Below the pieces are notes generated by a model. That model made no database searches and was not told the DNA's origin. It was given only the letters and a program-made list of their open reading frames with translations. Positions 1 to 11,049 of a DNA stretch of 64,000 bases are shown here, piece after piece. How positions within the stretch are numbered: position 1 is the first letter of the stretch; each line of letters starts with the position of its first letter. Position numbers and translations under genes: made by a program. This stretch comes from Synanceia verrucosa (lineage: Eukaryota; Chordata; Actinopteri; Perciformes; Synanceiidae), in NCBI GenBank assembly GCA_029721515.1, contig CM056569.1, positions 19,562,007 through 19,626,006 on the forward strand, written 5' to 3'.

Positions 1-126
1 GCCACTGAAGCTTTTTGCTCTCCCAGACTGACGGGCCCACCCACCAGGTCACGTGACATACATGCACATGTGCTTGCGTCAACTGCGTGGGAAAACAACA
101 GTTACCCGGAGCATGATGAACCAAGC

Positions 127-381
127 ATGTCGTCTGTTTGGCAGTGTCACACAGTAAAAGAAAACGAGCAAAGGTATGCAATCTGTAGTCTGTGTAAGGC
201 TGAAATAAGTCGTGGTGGGGCCGCAAACAAGACATTTAATACAACAAACCTCAGTCGCCATTTGAGAAACCACCACCCAACTGACTATGCAGCATTTGAG
301 GCTAGCAATCAAGCTAAAGCTAACGCTAGCAAGAGCAAAGAGCCAGGCAGTGATCCAATTACAAGCAGTGTTGGGCAGTAA
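127..381 (+). pseudogene. BED zinc-finger remnant of a hAT transposase
   Basis: The frame opens at 70, but the BED domain starts at the ATG at 127 (MSSVWQ...). The conserved aromatic/tryptophan start, the CSLC cysteine pair, the SRGG...KTFNTTNLSRHL segment and the final HH pair are all present, which is the C-x2-C...H-x(3-5)-H pattern of BED fingers. BED fingers bind DNA at the N-terminus of hAT transposases. The reading frame stops at 381, just inside the next insertion, so the RNase H-like core and hATC dimerisation domain are absent. It resembles ZBED-type host genes, but the length and surroundings point to a transposon fragment. Confidence 0.6.
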
Positions 382-1136
382 CACCATTACTAGTAACGCT
401 GTTACTTCTGACAGTAACTAATACTCTGATGCGTTACATTTAAAATAAACAAACACAGTTACCATTACAATATGGTGTGTTTGTCGGTTACTTGGTAAAT
501 GATTTCCTGATTGATGAATTCAAATTGCTTTCATTCACGCTCACAGATGGCACTAGGGATGGGAGACATGTCCTCAGATTCACAGAGACACCATAGACTG
601 TATAGAGACACTGATCCCCCCACTTTCCCAGCATAAGGCAAACATTGCCAGTAAAACAGAGCATTAATATCACTGCAACAGCACTGCCAGCCTCGTGTTT
701 GAGTGATCCAATTCACGGGGCATTCCCTTGCACACGAACGTCGGAATTTCCAAACGTCAAAATTTAAATAAGAACCCCCCCATGAAGTTGGATCTCCAAC
801 TCGGAAAGCTGGATTAATGAACCTGACACAGAATTCAGTAGAAAACAATAGCTACATGTTTTGTTGTATGTCTGTAAGGCTGGAAGAGCTGGGAGCACTA
901 AACTTTGAGGATATGTTGATCTGAGCTCCAAGTTCTGACTTCCAGTGAACACACCATAAGAGAAATTCTCACTCCCCAGGGGCCTATAAGTAACTAAGAA
1001 GTTACTTTTAACAGTAACACGTTACTTTTTGATGTAAGTAATCAACAAAGTAATTGAGTTACTTTTTGAATGAAGTAACCAGTAAATGTAACTAGTGACC
1101 ATGTTTCAGTAATTCGCACAACACTGCTTATGAGCA
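366..1136. mobile_element. hAT-like MITE (CAGTGTTGGGCAGTAAC type)
   Basis: Starts CAGTGTTGGGCAGTAAC and ends ...CACAACACTG, giving inverted CAGTGTTG termini, with many GTTACT/AGTAAC motifs near both ends. This is a widespread fish hAT MITE type. The flanking octamers ATTACAAG (358-365) and CTTATGAG (1137-1144) agree at 5 of 8 positions, so they may be an eroded target duplication. The centre (536-965) holds a segment found again at 2590-2990. Confidence 0.5.
536..965 (+). repeat. Dispersed repeat, copy A
   Basis: About 430 bp homologous by eye, in the same orientation, to 2590-2990. Shared blocks include CTTTCCCAGCATAAGG, CAGTAAAACAGAG-type sequence, GACACAGAATTCA, TAGCTACATGT and GAAGAGCTGGGAGCACTAAA. 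No coding potential is apparent. The element class is unknown to me. Confidence 0.6.
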
Positions 1137-2589
1137 CTACAAAGAACAAAGCAACCACGAAAAAAAAAAAAAAAACAAAACGGAATCGGAATCGGAATCG
1201 GCTAAAAACAGTATTTGCAGGTTAGGCTTTTTAAAGACGATTGGCCAGAAAATTGTGATTTGTGCATCCCTAAAGATAAACCACTGCTAACATGCTGAGA
1301 CTCTTCATGACAGCCAATTCTAGCAAATGTAGTCTTGTACTGCAGAACTGTCAATGTCATCCACTGTCTCAGTGATTCTAATCTGTCAGACCTCCCAGTG
1401 CTTCACTGGTTGAGTCTGCCTACAAACAAGCAACAGCACAACTGTGCTTCGATAAAATACAACCTATAAACAGAAGTTTTGATTTAGATCAAATATAAGG
1501 TAAGAAAAACGTCACCAGACATTAGGGCTGCACAATTAATCAAATTTTAATCCCAATTACGATTTTGGCTGCCACAATTACATAAAGATGATCATCGCGA
1601 TATTAACAGTTAAAAAGCGGGCTCTGTTGCATATCAAATCAAACACTTTCTCAACCCAGTAATCAGCCAACCAGCATGGGGCGAACGAAAGGTTAGGGCT
1701 TCATAAGCTGCCTAAAAAGCAAGCGAGTGCACCCTGCAGCAGCAGCAGCCTCAACTTATATTGAACAGTGTGAGACGCAATGTCAAATGCAGACAGTGAC
1801 CCCTAATTTCCACCAGATGCAGACCGACACCTACGTTTTGTCAGACCCAATACGCACCCAGTCAAATCAATATGCCAATTTCCAGTGAACGTGGAACGCC
1901 ACCAATGTGCTGACACCTGCCGAAACAAATCAACAGAGCTTGTATTTTTGTTGCATGTCGGCACATGTTGCTGCATTCATGATCCGGCAGCAGGAATCTC
2001 GTGATTCCAGCTGTCCGGCGGAGCCACAGCAGGCAGATCTGGTGCACACTGATGGGCGACGGACGTCGATAGTAGGGTTTTAAAAAATATCAATATAGCA
2101 ACACATCGCAATACTTTGTCTTCCGATATTGTATCGATTTTAAATTTCTTAATATCAATATTTTCCAACCCCAACATAATCATATTTTGGGCTGATTTTA
2201 AACCCAGAACGACTTCCGCTCCTCCGCTCCACAAGGTGTCGCTGTACCGCTACTGCGCTGCACGGCTTTTGTGGTGAGTGAGGCAGTGAAGAAGTTGGCA
2301 GTAAACAAGCGGAAGAGAGCAGAGAGCTGTGAGCTCACCGGCATCCGCAACAAAACAAAGCCGACGTTTGGAGGCACTTTGGCTTTCAAACGAAAGCAGG
2401 AACTAAAAAGCTGGACAAAGAGTACAGAGTTTGTAAACGATACACTGAGATAATAGCACAGCAGCCACTGCTGAACGGACTCTCCTCTCGCTCCCTCTCC
2501 CGACAAACACCGGCACAGACACATTACCACACTCAGAGAGCGGTGCAGAAAAGTTAAAAGCAGTTTCAGGACATTTAAGAATGTAATAA

Positions 2590-2990
2590 TCATGCTCTCA
2601 GATGCCATTGGGCACAGGGGGACATGTCCGCTAAGATTTATCCATTACCCAACTTTCCCAGCATAAGGCGACAAACATCGCCGGTAAAACAGAGGATTTA
2701 CTGCAGCTGTATGGGGAGCCCGGCGTATGCATGACTCAGCTCATGGTGCGTTCAAATGTAGACGAATGTCGGAATGTCCATGTCAGAATTTAAATCATAA
2801 TGATGATGGGAAGTCAGATTTATCTCACCTACCAGACACAGAATTCATGCTATCTGCTACTTACGTTAACAGTAGCTACATGTGTTGTAAGGCTGTAAGG
2901 CGGGAAGAGCTGGGAGCACTAAACTTTGAGCTTATGTTGATTATCACTCCAAGTTCCAACTTACAGTGAACACCATAAGGCAAACTCTCA
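2590..2990 (+). repeat. Dispersed repeat, copy B
   Basis: Second copy of the segment at 536-965, diverged by substitutions and small indels. Both copies sit inside different hAT-like carriers, so the segment is probably an element, or part of one, that was carried or inserted independently. Confidence 0.6.
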
Positions 2991-3283
2991 CCCTAGTGAA
3001 TTACTGGTAGCAGCCTGAGAATGTTGAATATCATCAGTCTACCATGATAAAGCCCACCCACACGGAAAAGAAACAGAAAAAAAAATAATTTAAAAAATGT
3101 ACTGAAATTCATGTATAGTATATAATTTACTCATGAAAGTGGCCACTTCTGCATTCTTTTCATACAAGATAATAAAAAGAAGTATAAGGATATTGTATGT
3201 ATCATTACTGTTATATACTATTTTGATACCAAAATCATACAAGTGTCATTTTGTTTAAATTTACTAAGGATCTTACATCCGGA

Positions 3284-3369
3284 TTCACTGTTGTATGCTT
3301 TAAGTACAAGATTCATAAAAAGGAGATTTCCTTTGCATGAAACTTGTACGTAAAGCATACAACAGTGAA
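3284..3369. repeat. Hairpin with 27-bp arms
   Basis: Left arm 3284-3310 and right arm 3343-3369 are reverse complements with one mismatch, around a 32-base spacer. The arm begins TTCACTGTTGTATGC. The geometry fits either the fused termini of a small foldback MITE or a transcript able to fold into a stem; nothing shows that it is transcribed. Confidence 0.7.
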
Positions 3370-4718
3370 TGATGCATACAATAGCCTTATAGTTCTTTTT
3401 GTTGTCTTGTGTGTATGGGCAAATTGCACAAAATATCTTATTGAGTACAAATAATCATAAACTAACAAAATAATAATAAATATTGATGATGAAATCCCTC
3501 TGTTCCAATTCAGTAAGCTGACGTTAAGCATTTAACAGCATTGTGTTTACTATGCTATCACAGTTTTCCCACAATTAAATTCTTTAATCGTTCCGCATCC
3601 AGTGGAAATTAGGGGTGATATTACGGCAGCATCTGGAGGTGAGGAGCTAGTGCCTCGTAAGGGATCGACAGCCTTGTTTACATACAGTTTGTTTAAAAAA
3701 GAAAGTCCAATAAAAAGATATGTTTTAACTAACATAATGAATAATTGTGAATAATAATCGTGATTATTATTATTATTGTTATAACTGTGATTATCAATTT
3801 GGCCATAATCAAGCAGCCCTACTAGGAATCGACCGATTATTGGCGGGGGCTGATTATCGGGGCCGATATTCTGCATTTTGACGCATATTGGCATCAGCCT
3901 TTTTTTAAAATCCAACGGCCGATAAGAGATCAATTTAAAACTGAATTATTTTTGGCTCCGCAGCCCCGTCTCTCTAGCTGCAGTCACTACTTTGGCTCCA
4001 GCATTGTCCCACCCACAGCACCATCCGATTGGTTACATGCACAGCCAATCAGCAGCGCTCACACACAGTGGAGTGAGTGAGTAACTTTTGCAGAGTGAGA
4101 AGCTCCAGAGAGCAGTTTATGTAAAAGTTAAGTCAAGGTAGCGGATTCTCACGAACAATACTACTAGCGTAACTAGCGATACTGACAGTCTGTCAGAGAG
4201 AGAGGGAGAGTAAGCCTGCAATGATTTATTAAGTCCAGCAGTTGTCGACCTTCAGTGATACACTAACACTGTGTCAACACAGTATCGACACAGGTGGCAC
4301 CCACTATGAGGCATCATCAACCCATCACTACTAGACACATCAGATATGATGGATGGTTGTCCTTTTGGATGAGCAACAGATGTTTGTTTGGGTTTTTTTT
4401 ACCTGTCCTACTATTATGTTAGAAGATAATGGAATATCGATCCTTTTCTTTGCTATTATTGATTATAGTTTCATACATCCTTGTTCCACTGTTACGGAAA
4501 CAGATTATTTGTCCTCCCCCTTATTTGGTTTATCCTATTTATTTTACGTTATTGAAAAGTGTTTCCTCTTTTCCTCCACACACATATCCACAAATATGTA
4601 TGAATATATATGTTCATAGTATATGAATTTATGCACATGTAGTGATTGTAACTTTTTACCCTAATTTATTTTTACATATATCATTTAATATGTATGTATG
4701 TTTGAATGTACATATTTT

Positions 4719-4722
<4 letters not shown>

Positions 4723-4749
<27 letters not shown>

Positions 4750-4889
4750 CAATGGTTGTATGAGGAATGTGTTACTGCTCCTTCCTGTGACAAAAAGCAA
4801 AACAGAAGAACTGACAATACAATAAGTCTGAAATACTCAAATAACGAAAGAAAGAAATGATAACTGTGTGTGTGTGTGTGTGTGTGTGT
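4723..4889. repeat. Two (TG)n microsatellites
   Basis: Pure TG runs at about 4723-4748 and 4865-4889 flank a short A/G-rich stretch. The second run leads directly into the dispersed repeat starting at about 4890. Confidence 0.9.
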
Positions 4890-5160
4890 TTTCTTGTACT
4901 TGCTACATGGTGACGACCAGGACATTTTTAGGAAGTGAGGACATTTTTGCCGGTCCTCACTTTCTGACAGAGCCTTTTGAGGGTTAAGACTTGATTTTTC
5001 GGTTAGGGATAGAATTAGGCTTAGGTTAGGTTTAGGGTAAGGGTTGGGGTTAGGCATTTATTTTTGATGGTTAAGGTTAGGGTGAAGGGCTAGGAAATGC
5101 ATTATGTCAATGAATGTCCTCACTAAGATAGAAGTACAAGGATGTGTGTACGTGCACATG
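4890..5160. repeat. Fish dispersed repeat with TTAGGG-like stretch
   Basis: Contains GTGAGGACATTTTTGCCGG, several GGTTAGGGTTAGG-like stretches (about 5000-5090) and a closing segment AATGCATTATGTCAATGAATG followed by TCCTCACTAAGATAG. I recognise this as a common interspersed unit in fish, often flanked by (TG)n as here. The telomere-like motif is degenerate and not a true telomeric array. Confidence 0.5.
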
Positions 5161-5899
5161 TGCATAAACAAGTCCGCTTAAAGTAAAACGGAAGTGATGA
5201 CATTTCAAACACAATCACAAGAGCACCATCTATAGAATACTGTTTGTATCTTGAGAATGTGACGTGTTCTAGACCCAGGAAGGATCCAATACAGAGCAGG
5301 CTGCACCTTAAGGAGTCTCAAGCCAGGCTGTGGCCCACTTCCTGACTCCCTGGAGGGGCTCTCACTCTGCTTTTCCTTTTAAACATTCTGATAGTACACT
5401 TCAAATGACAGCACAAATACATCCTCACAGGATGCAGCCATTCAATGGCTGTTATAAATATTAAAAACACAAAAGGTCGAAGCAGATGACCTTGATGCTA
5501 AAACTGCTAAGAGAGATTCCGTTTGAAGTTTGTAGTTTTGAATGACAGGGTCCCTGCTATCACATATTAAATATGTATAAATATAACATTTACATAATAA
5601 AATCAACTACGGGCTTCCCAAATGCTGTAATAAGCATGATGAGTTGAGAATTTGTATTATTAAAATTTTTTATGCCAATATTAAAATTTTTAATGCAAAT
5701 GAATATCGGCTCCACATATTGGTTATCGGCCTGCTTGATCTCTAATAATCGGTATCGGTATCAGCCCTGAAAAAGTCATATCGGTCTGTCACTAGTTGTA
5801 AGGACTTTTAACTTATATTGTTGTATTGGAAAGAAATTAAATTTTTAAATTTTGAGTGCCATTGAAGTACCGATCGTAGTCTCTTATTGAGAGAATGCC

Positions 5900-5985
5900 G
5901 GAAAAGTGCAGGAAAAAGTGTCTGCTAAAGGCGGCAATACTTCGAACCTCTAGTCTCATCTGCGTGACTGCCACACACTATAACT
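5900..5985 (+). pseudogene. BED-finger fragment
   Basis: A short plus-strand stretch reads KVSAKGGNTSNL, then a stop, then SHLRDCH. This matches the second half of a BED finger (SxKGGNTSNLxxHLRxxH), with the stop inside the helix. It is a transposase relic of a third hAT family distinct from those at 127 and about 6360. Confidence 0.5.
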
Positions 5986-6110
5986 CTATAGCCAATGCAA
6001 GGTAAGTTGAAGGTAACTTTTCGTCTGTCTATCCGTCTGTCAGTAATGTTAACATAAACCCCATAGTGCTTACGAGCAGCTAATATTGTAAGCTAACCAG
6101 CTAAACTTTC

Positions 6111-6863
6111 TAGAGATGCACCGATCAATCAGTCGGTGATTTAAAAAGCCGATTTTATATCCAATCGGCCCCAACTGGTGACCGGCCGATCACTGTCGAA
6201 ATTTGCCTATTTTCCCTGAGCAAACTGACCATGCATGCGGGTCATGCACTGTGTATCAGCTCAGAGCAAAACAGCTAAAAACTAGCAAGACTCAGGAAGA
6301 AAACATGTCGGTGATATGGACTTATTTCACTGTGTGCCAGAGCGACCCAAAACGCTGTTTGTAATGCTTGCAAGTCAAAAGTCAGCCGTGGAGGATCAAC
6401 GCCGAAGACATTTGGAACAACAAACTTAATACTCCACTTGGAAAAGAAGCACCAAGGCTTGTTTAGCAAATATAAGGACGACACTGCCGCTAAGAGGAGG
6501 GATGCAGCAGAGTCGCAGCTACCACAACAACCCTCCACGTGGACTGAATGTTATGGTCAGTGTTGAAAATAAATCTGCTCAGGAGGCACTGTTGAAGGTT
6601 TTATTCTTGAAAAGGGGGGTTATGATAGCATATAGCCTACCACTAGTTGTGGTTTTAATTGCAAAAATGTTGTCTGGGAGAGGGGTACTTGTATTAAATT
6701 TGGGAAAGGGTACTCAAGCCAAACAAATATGGTGTCTATTATATGATTAGAATTATTTCTTAGATGGAAAATCGGTATAGGAAAAAACGGTTTTGGCAGG
6801 TCAGACCTCCTTTAAAACCGGAAATCGGAATCGGCCAAGAATTTTGCAATCGGTGCATCTCTA
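6111..6863 (+). mobile_element. Non-autonomous hAT element with perfect 8-bp TSD
   Basis: Termini TAGAGATGCACCGATC and ...ATCGGTGCATCTCTA are inverted, and both flanks are AAACTTTC (6103-6110 and 6864-6871), a perfect 8-bp duplication diagnostic of hAT integration. Inside, 6304-6535 retains a BED-finger remnant split between frames by an indel: an SVIW-like start in one frame, then SRGGSTPKTFGTTNLILHL and KKH in another. The catalytic domain is deleted, leaving a 753-bp derivative. Confidence 0.85.
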
Positions 6864-6999
6864 AAACTTTCAATCACGATGAGACGGTGAAACGGTGAAA
6901 TGAAGACACAGCATTATTGAGCGCTAGTTGAAGGCACAACAACGCTATACACTTCATTTGTTTTAACTATTTTAGTTGACAGTCACTACGTGTGTATTA

Positions 7000-7887
7000 C
7001 CATATAATTAAATGGACGTTGGAATCAACCAAATACTAGCTAGCAGCTGGATCAGCTAAATGTGTGAAGCTAATCAGGACACTTTATTAACCTGAGCTAG
7101 ATGGTTTTGTTTAACAACAAATACAAGTATAAGCGAACTCCTCTGTATACTGATATGAATGGTAGCCTAATGATAATAAATGATCTGTATTTATATAGCA
7201 CTTTACTATACTACTACAATGATTCATAACAATAATGACATGGGTATTATCTCAAGTAAATGGAGAAGCATACAGACATGATGCTGGATCAGCAGCATCT
7301 TATTTGTTGATGATGGAGAGAAGTCCACAGTCAGTTCTGTCACATGCCATTAATTTGTTTACATATTTTTATTTTAATGCCATCAATACTTTAACATTTG
7401 GATTTGATTACATATGATTGTAGTAGTTATTTTTGTAATGTGTTTAAAGTGGCTGTGTTTCTTTGATTTGTTTACATATTGTTCTGTGTGTCTTGAATGT
7501 TTGGATTTGTATAATTCACTAACTGCACTACTGTAAATTTTCTTGCCAAATATAAGCTGTTTACATGCTCAACCCTTGTTCCTTTCCTTTGATGTGAAAA
7601 GTTGCACTTTTGATAAGGGTTTGTCTGTACTTTTTAAATAAAATAAACACTGTTACACTTTTTTGAAACCATTTCAGTTTGTGTAGGACTATCAGTGCTT
7701 TCTGAACATATTCAACACACTTTTTAAAAAATACCGCGATAATACGGAAAACTGTGATAATTTTGGTCACAATAACTGTGAGCATAAATTTTCATACCGT
7801 GACACCCCTACATGGAACCAATCATGAACTCTTCCATCACTCATGTTCAGTGCTGGAGGTAACATGTCACAGAGAAGGACTCACAAC
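7000..7887. other. AT-rich spacer ending in a hAT-like terminus
   Basis: No gene recognised. The stretch 7720-7810 ends TTTTCATACCGTGACACCCCTA, the usual right end of another hAT family (reverse complement TAGGGGTGTCACGG). I did not find its left partner. Confidence 0.4.
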
Positions 7888-8162
7888 TAGGGGTGGATGA
7901 AATGGCCTACAATTTATATCACGGTATAATTTGAATCATACTCACACCATCAACACACAGAGCAGAACATATGACAACCAACAACACTGATAGGCATATA
8001 GTCTCACTAATTCTGTAGAACAACAGATGAGGCAGCGCAGCCTGTCCCCTCTATGTAAACAAACACAACCACAACAAACTACCACGGTAGGCATTATAGG
8101 CCGAAATCTCTACCGTTGGCTAAATTTATATCATATACCATTTATACCGCCCACCACCCCTA
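7888..8162. mobile_element. 275-bp hAT MITE with perfect 8-bp TSD
   Basis: Starts TAGGGGTGGATG and ends CCACCACCCCTA. The flanks are CTCACAAC at 7880-7887 and 8163-8170, a perfect 8-bp duplication. Internal sequence such as CTACAATTTATATC...GGTATAATTTGAATCAT recurs at about 47928-47955 inside the degraded retrovirus, so a longer relative is also in this window. Confidence 0.9.
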
Positions 8163-8374
8163 CTCACAACTCTTATTTTGAAATATTTTGAGTACAAGAG
8201 AGATGACATGTTACAGCACAGGTACTTTGAATGTTATGTGCATCAGTTGAGATTAATCTCCATAGCAACCTACAACACAACCACAAAGATCTATAGGAAG
8301 AGTTCCAAAAAGCTAAACTGCTATCATTCAGTCAGTGTAGTGTGTTACTGTAATCAGATTACATTTGTGTGTAA

Positions 8375-9024
8375 AAGCCAATTTATAGTACTCCGTAAAG
8401 TGCCGTACGTGGAAAGAGCCCTCTGCGTCGCTGGAGAGCCTGACGGAGAGCCTCTCCGTCCTCTCCGGGCGCAGGAAACATTTTTTAACTGTCTATCTCT
8501 CCGTCAAGGGAAAACTGAGACGACAAAGGCTGCAACTGGTCCTTTAGCTGCACCCCTGCAGTGAAATGCAGGCCCTCGCCCTACACAGAAATAGACAGTT
8601 CACCTCCGCAGCAGCGCGGACAGGACAAGAACTAAAGTATTGATTAGCCTTGGAAACGCAAGTCAAATATTTAATTCATGTAGTAATTATGGCTGGGGTA
8701 TATTTCCACAGAACATACTGAAAGGTGTTGTTTGCGTTCGCTATTATCCGAGAAGAACATCTGTTATTTTCTCTCTTTAGAGGAGCTTTAAAGACTGAAA
8801 GTAACCAATGTTCTTCTCTTCTATCTCCCTCACAAATAATTAAGTCATAAAATAGTGTTTTCCCTTGCTTTTGTCTGTGATATTACGGTGAAATGCGAGG
8901 GGGTGCATTTCACAGCAGGGCTGCACAACGCGCATCACAACGAAGAACTTCGAGGGCTCGAGGGGTCTGTGTAGCTACGGAGTTGGATAACGTATTACGC
9001 AGTCGGAGATGTATATTCCAGCCT
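8375..9024. mobile_element. Possible PIF/Harbinger-type MITE
   Basis: Left end AAGCCAATTTATAGTACTCCG and right end, read inward, AGGCTGGAATATACATCTCCG share most positions, including TATA and CTCCG. Both are flanked by TAA (8372-8374 and 9025-9027), which fits the 3-bp TWA duplication of PIF/Harbinger elements. There is no transposase; the content is GC-rich around 8400-8560. Confidence 0.4.
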
Positions 9025-9187
9025 TAACACAGTAATGTGTCACATTACTGTTATTAACTCTTTGAGTGCCATTGACGAGTTACACCGTCATATTGTTTTG
9101 TTTTTTTTTGCAGCGGATCACTGATCAGAATGCCTTCTGTCCTCTTTTTATTAAAATAAGGAGCTTTAAATAAGGAGAAAAAATCAT

Positions 9188-9580
9188 TTGGCAGTTATTG
9201 TACAGCAGGTGATGTTCCAGAGTAATCCAAAAGTAACTAATTACTTCCAGCAAAGGGGGATAATCCTGGCTCCGGCAAGGAGTCCGTTGGACCAATCACA
9301 ACGCTCTATCTACGTAGCGAGTCGTTGGGGCGGGCGTAGCACGATGATGACAGGGCTATGCGACGCTGGAGATAGCACAACAAGGAAGATGGCTGTGTCT
9401 AACGAACAGCGGCAGTTTGAATTGGCTCTGTCATTGATTTTGGAAGCATTAGACTCTGGCTTTTCTTTGAATGTTGAGCAGAAAGAAGCACTCAAATCAT
9501 CCACTTTAAGGAAGGATGTATTTGCTGTTTTGCCGACCGGTTACGCTAAAAGGAATACATCACATTGTCCGTTGCTCTGA
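9188..9580 (+). pseudogene. N-terminal fragment of a RecQ-like helicase
   Basis: The frame from about 9388 reads MAVSNEQRQFELALSLIL, then a Q-motif-like segment FSLNVEQKEALKS and a Walker A-like VLPTGY. Known relatives are RecQ-type DEAD/DEAH helicase proteins, which are multi-copy in fish; they should continue GKS at this point. Here the motif reads TGYAKR and the frame ends a few codons later, so helicase motifs Ia-VI are missing. The frame upstream of 9388 is probably not coding. It looks like an internally deleted repetitive derivative rather than a gene. Confidence 0.5.
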
Positions 9581-10216
9581 TTGGTCATAGTGCTGGCCTA
9601 TTACGTGCAGAGGCAGTTTGAACAACAGTGGTTAGTCTCACCCACAGGCTTCAACTCTGCCTATGGACTGGCCCCGGACTACACATTTGATGTCATAGTC
9701 TGGCTTGTCAGGTTACCTCACATCTGGAGCCTCCAGCTTCACCTCCCTGAAGGACTGGCTATGAATCAATCTCTAGTCATCTTGTTGAGGCAAATTTCTC
9801 TTTTTTAAAATTACATGCACTCCTCCATTTTGCCTTTCTTCATACAGCTGTGAGGAAAGCCCCTGTTTTCCCCATGAGACGGTACAGCTGCTGCTCACTA
9901 TCGCTGTGTGCCTTTTCAAGCCCATCTCCTTTTGTTTGTGCATTAGTGTCTTGAGCAGAGATCAATCAGCAATGCAACATCCAGACAGCGGGGGTCTGTA
10001 AGCCCACATTGCACTGATAATGACAGAAGAGAGAGAAAATGACAGAATCCCTGCCTCGGCTTCCTGGATTCATGCTCTAAAAGTAAAGGTCAATGGGAGG
10101 AGAGAACAAGCGAAAAAAAGAGTTTTTTCCTCAATTCTGGCACCACGTTGCCTTCACTGGCATGTGAAAGACAGCACTGTGAGTCATGTACTGCTCATCA
10201 GAAATCTATGAGAGCT
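9581..10216. other. Spacer without recognised gene
   Basis: Apart from short open frames with no recognised motif, I see nothing coding here. Confidence 0.5.
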
Positions 10217-10403
10217 GAGAACAGCCATGGATTTTGATTTTTTTTTTATGCATTGTTATTTTACGATAACGACTTATTGTGTCGTCATCTCGATAGACCA
10301 AAGATTATTTTCTCGTGATAGCGACTTAATTATTTTATTATCTCCATATTACAAAGATTGTTTTCTCATGATAACGTATTAAGTAATAATGTGTTCATCT
10401 TGG

Positions 10404-10684
10404 GTGGTTTGATTCTCGGCCCGGGGCCCTTCTGTGTGGAGTTTGCATGTTCTCCTCATGTCTGTGTGGGTTCTCTCTGGTACTCTGGCTTCCTCCCACC
10501 ATCCAAAAACATGCATGGGGATTAGGTTAATTGGTTAATTTAAATTGACCGTAGGTGTGAATGTGAGTGTGAGTGGTTGTGTGTCTCTATGTGTCCTGTG
10601 ATGAACTGGAGACTTGTCCAGGGTGTACCCTGTCTTTCACCCTAAGACAGCTGGGATAGGCTCCAGCCCTCCACGACCCTCGGA
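10404..10684 (+). mobile_element. Mermaid/DANA-type SINE, 5' truncated
   Basis: Begins in the tRNA-like head at a B-box-like GGTTTGATTCTCGG, then the conserved body CTGTGTGGAGTTTGCATGTT, a CTTCCTCCCACCATCC segment, AAACATGCATGGGGATTAGG and the tail GGGATAGGCTCCAGCCC. The same body recurs at 52761-53028. Confidence 0.75.
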
Positions 10685-10821
10685 CGGATGTGTTCCTGAT
10701 GTTCCGGATGTGTGATTTTAACCTACAAGGGCTGCCACGAACAGCTTCCGTAGCCGTGTTGTTTACTTAACCGGGTTTGTTTAGGGGCTACCAGTTAGCA
10801 GATGAGAAGCTGACAAACTTC

Positions 10822-11049
10822 TGTCCATCCATCCATCCATCCATCCATCCACCCACTTCCGCTTATCTGGGATGGGAGTCGCAGGGACAGCAGCTTGAGC
10901 AGGGAAGCCCAGACTTCCCTCTCCCTGGCCACTTCGTCCAGCTCTTCCGGAGGGATCCCGAGGCGTTCCCAGGCCAAAGAGGAGACTAGTCTCTCCAGCA
11001 TGTCCTGGGTCTTTCCCGGGGTCTCCTGCCAGCGGGACGTGCCCGCTAA
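10822..11049 (-). mobile_element. 3' end of a jockey-superfamily LINE with (ATGG)n tail
   Basis: On the minus strand the frame reads SSLAWERLGIPPEEL, then EVAREREVWASLL, the C-terminal tail typical of fish Rex1-like/jockey-superfamily RT proteins. It runs into a GGAT/ATGG tetranucleotide tail (plus-strand CCATCC run at 10824-10848). Only the last ~200 bp of the element is present, as in 5'-truncated LINE insertions. Confidence 0.55.

Larger units (their letters stand above)
1..1272 (+). mobile_element. Degraded hAT element, left end outside window
   Basis: A hAT-type remnant. It opens with a BED zinc-finger fragment (127-381) and ends in a terminus of the form GTGCATCCCTA at about 1262-1272, close to the terminus of the hAT copy at 6111-6863. 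Just before that end lies a short AATCGG triplication (about 1181-1200). A second element (366-1136) is inserted in the middle. No transposase catalytic core remains, so the copy is non-autonomous. The left terminus was not seen and may lie outside the window. Confidence 0.5.
1523..3821. mobile_element. hAT-like non-autonomous element (TAGGGCTGC termini)
   Basis: Left end TAGGGCTGCACAATTAATC and right end ...ATAATCAAGCAGCCCTA form inverted TAGGGCTGC termini, a form common in fish hAT elements. No matching 8-bp flanking duplication is visible (CCAGACAT left, CTAGGAAT right); the right flank is directly abutted by another element. The interior holds repeat copy B (2590-2990), a 27-bp-arm hairpin (3284-3369) and no transposase domain. 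Confidence 0.5.
3823..5794. mobile_element. hAT-like non-autonomous element (GACCGAT termini)
   Basis: Left end TAGGAATCGACCGATTATTGG and right end, read inward, TAGTGACAGACCGATATGAC share TAG...GACCGAT with several mismatches. Both ends are rich in ATCGG/CGATA motifs typical of this fish hAT group. The interior has no transposase and includes TG microsatellites (4723-4748 and 4865-4889) and the dispersed repeat at 4890-5160. No target duplication was recognised. Confidence 0.45.

Noticed and set aside
4980..5095. Interstitial telomere array
   Set aside because: TTAGGG motifs are degenerate and part of a common dispersed repeat.
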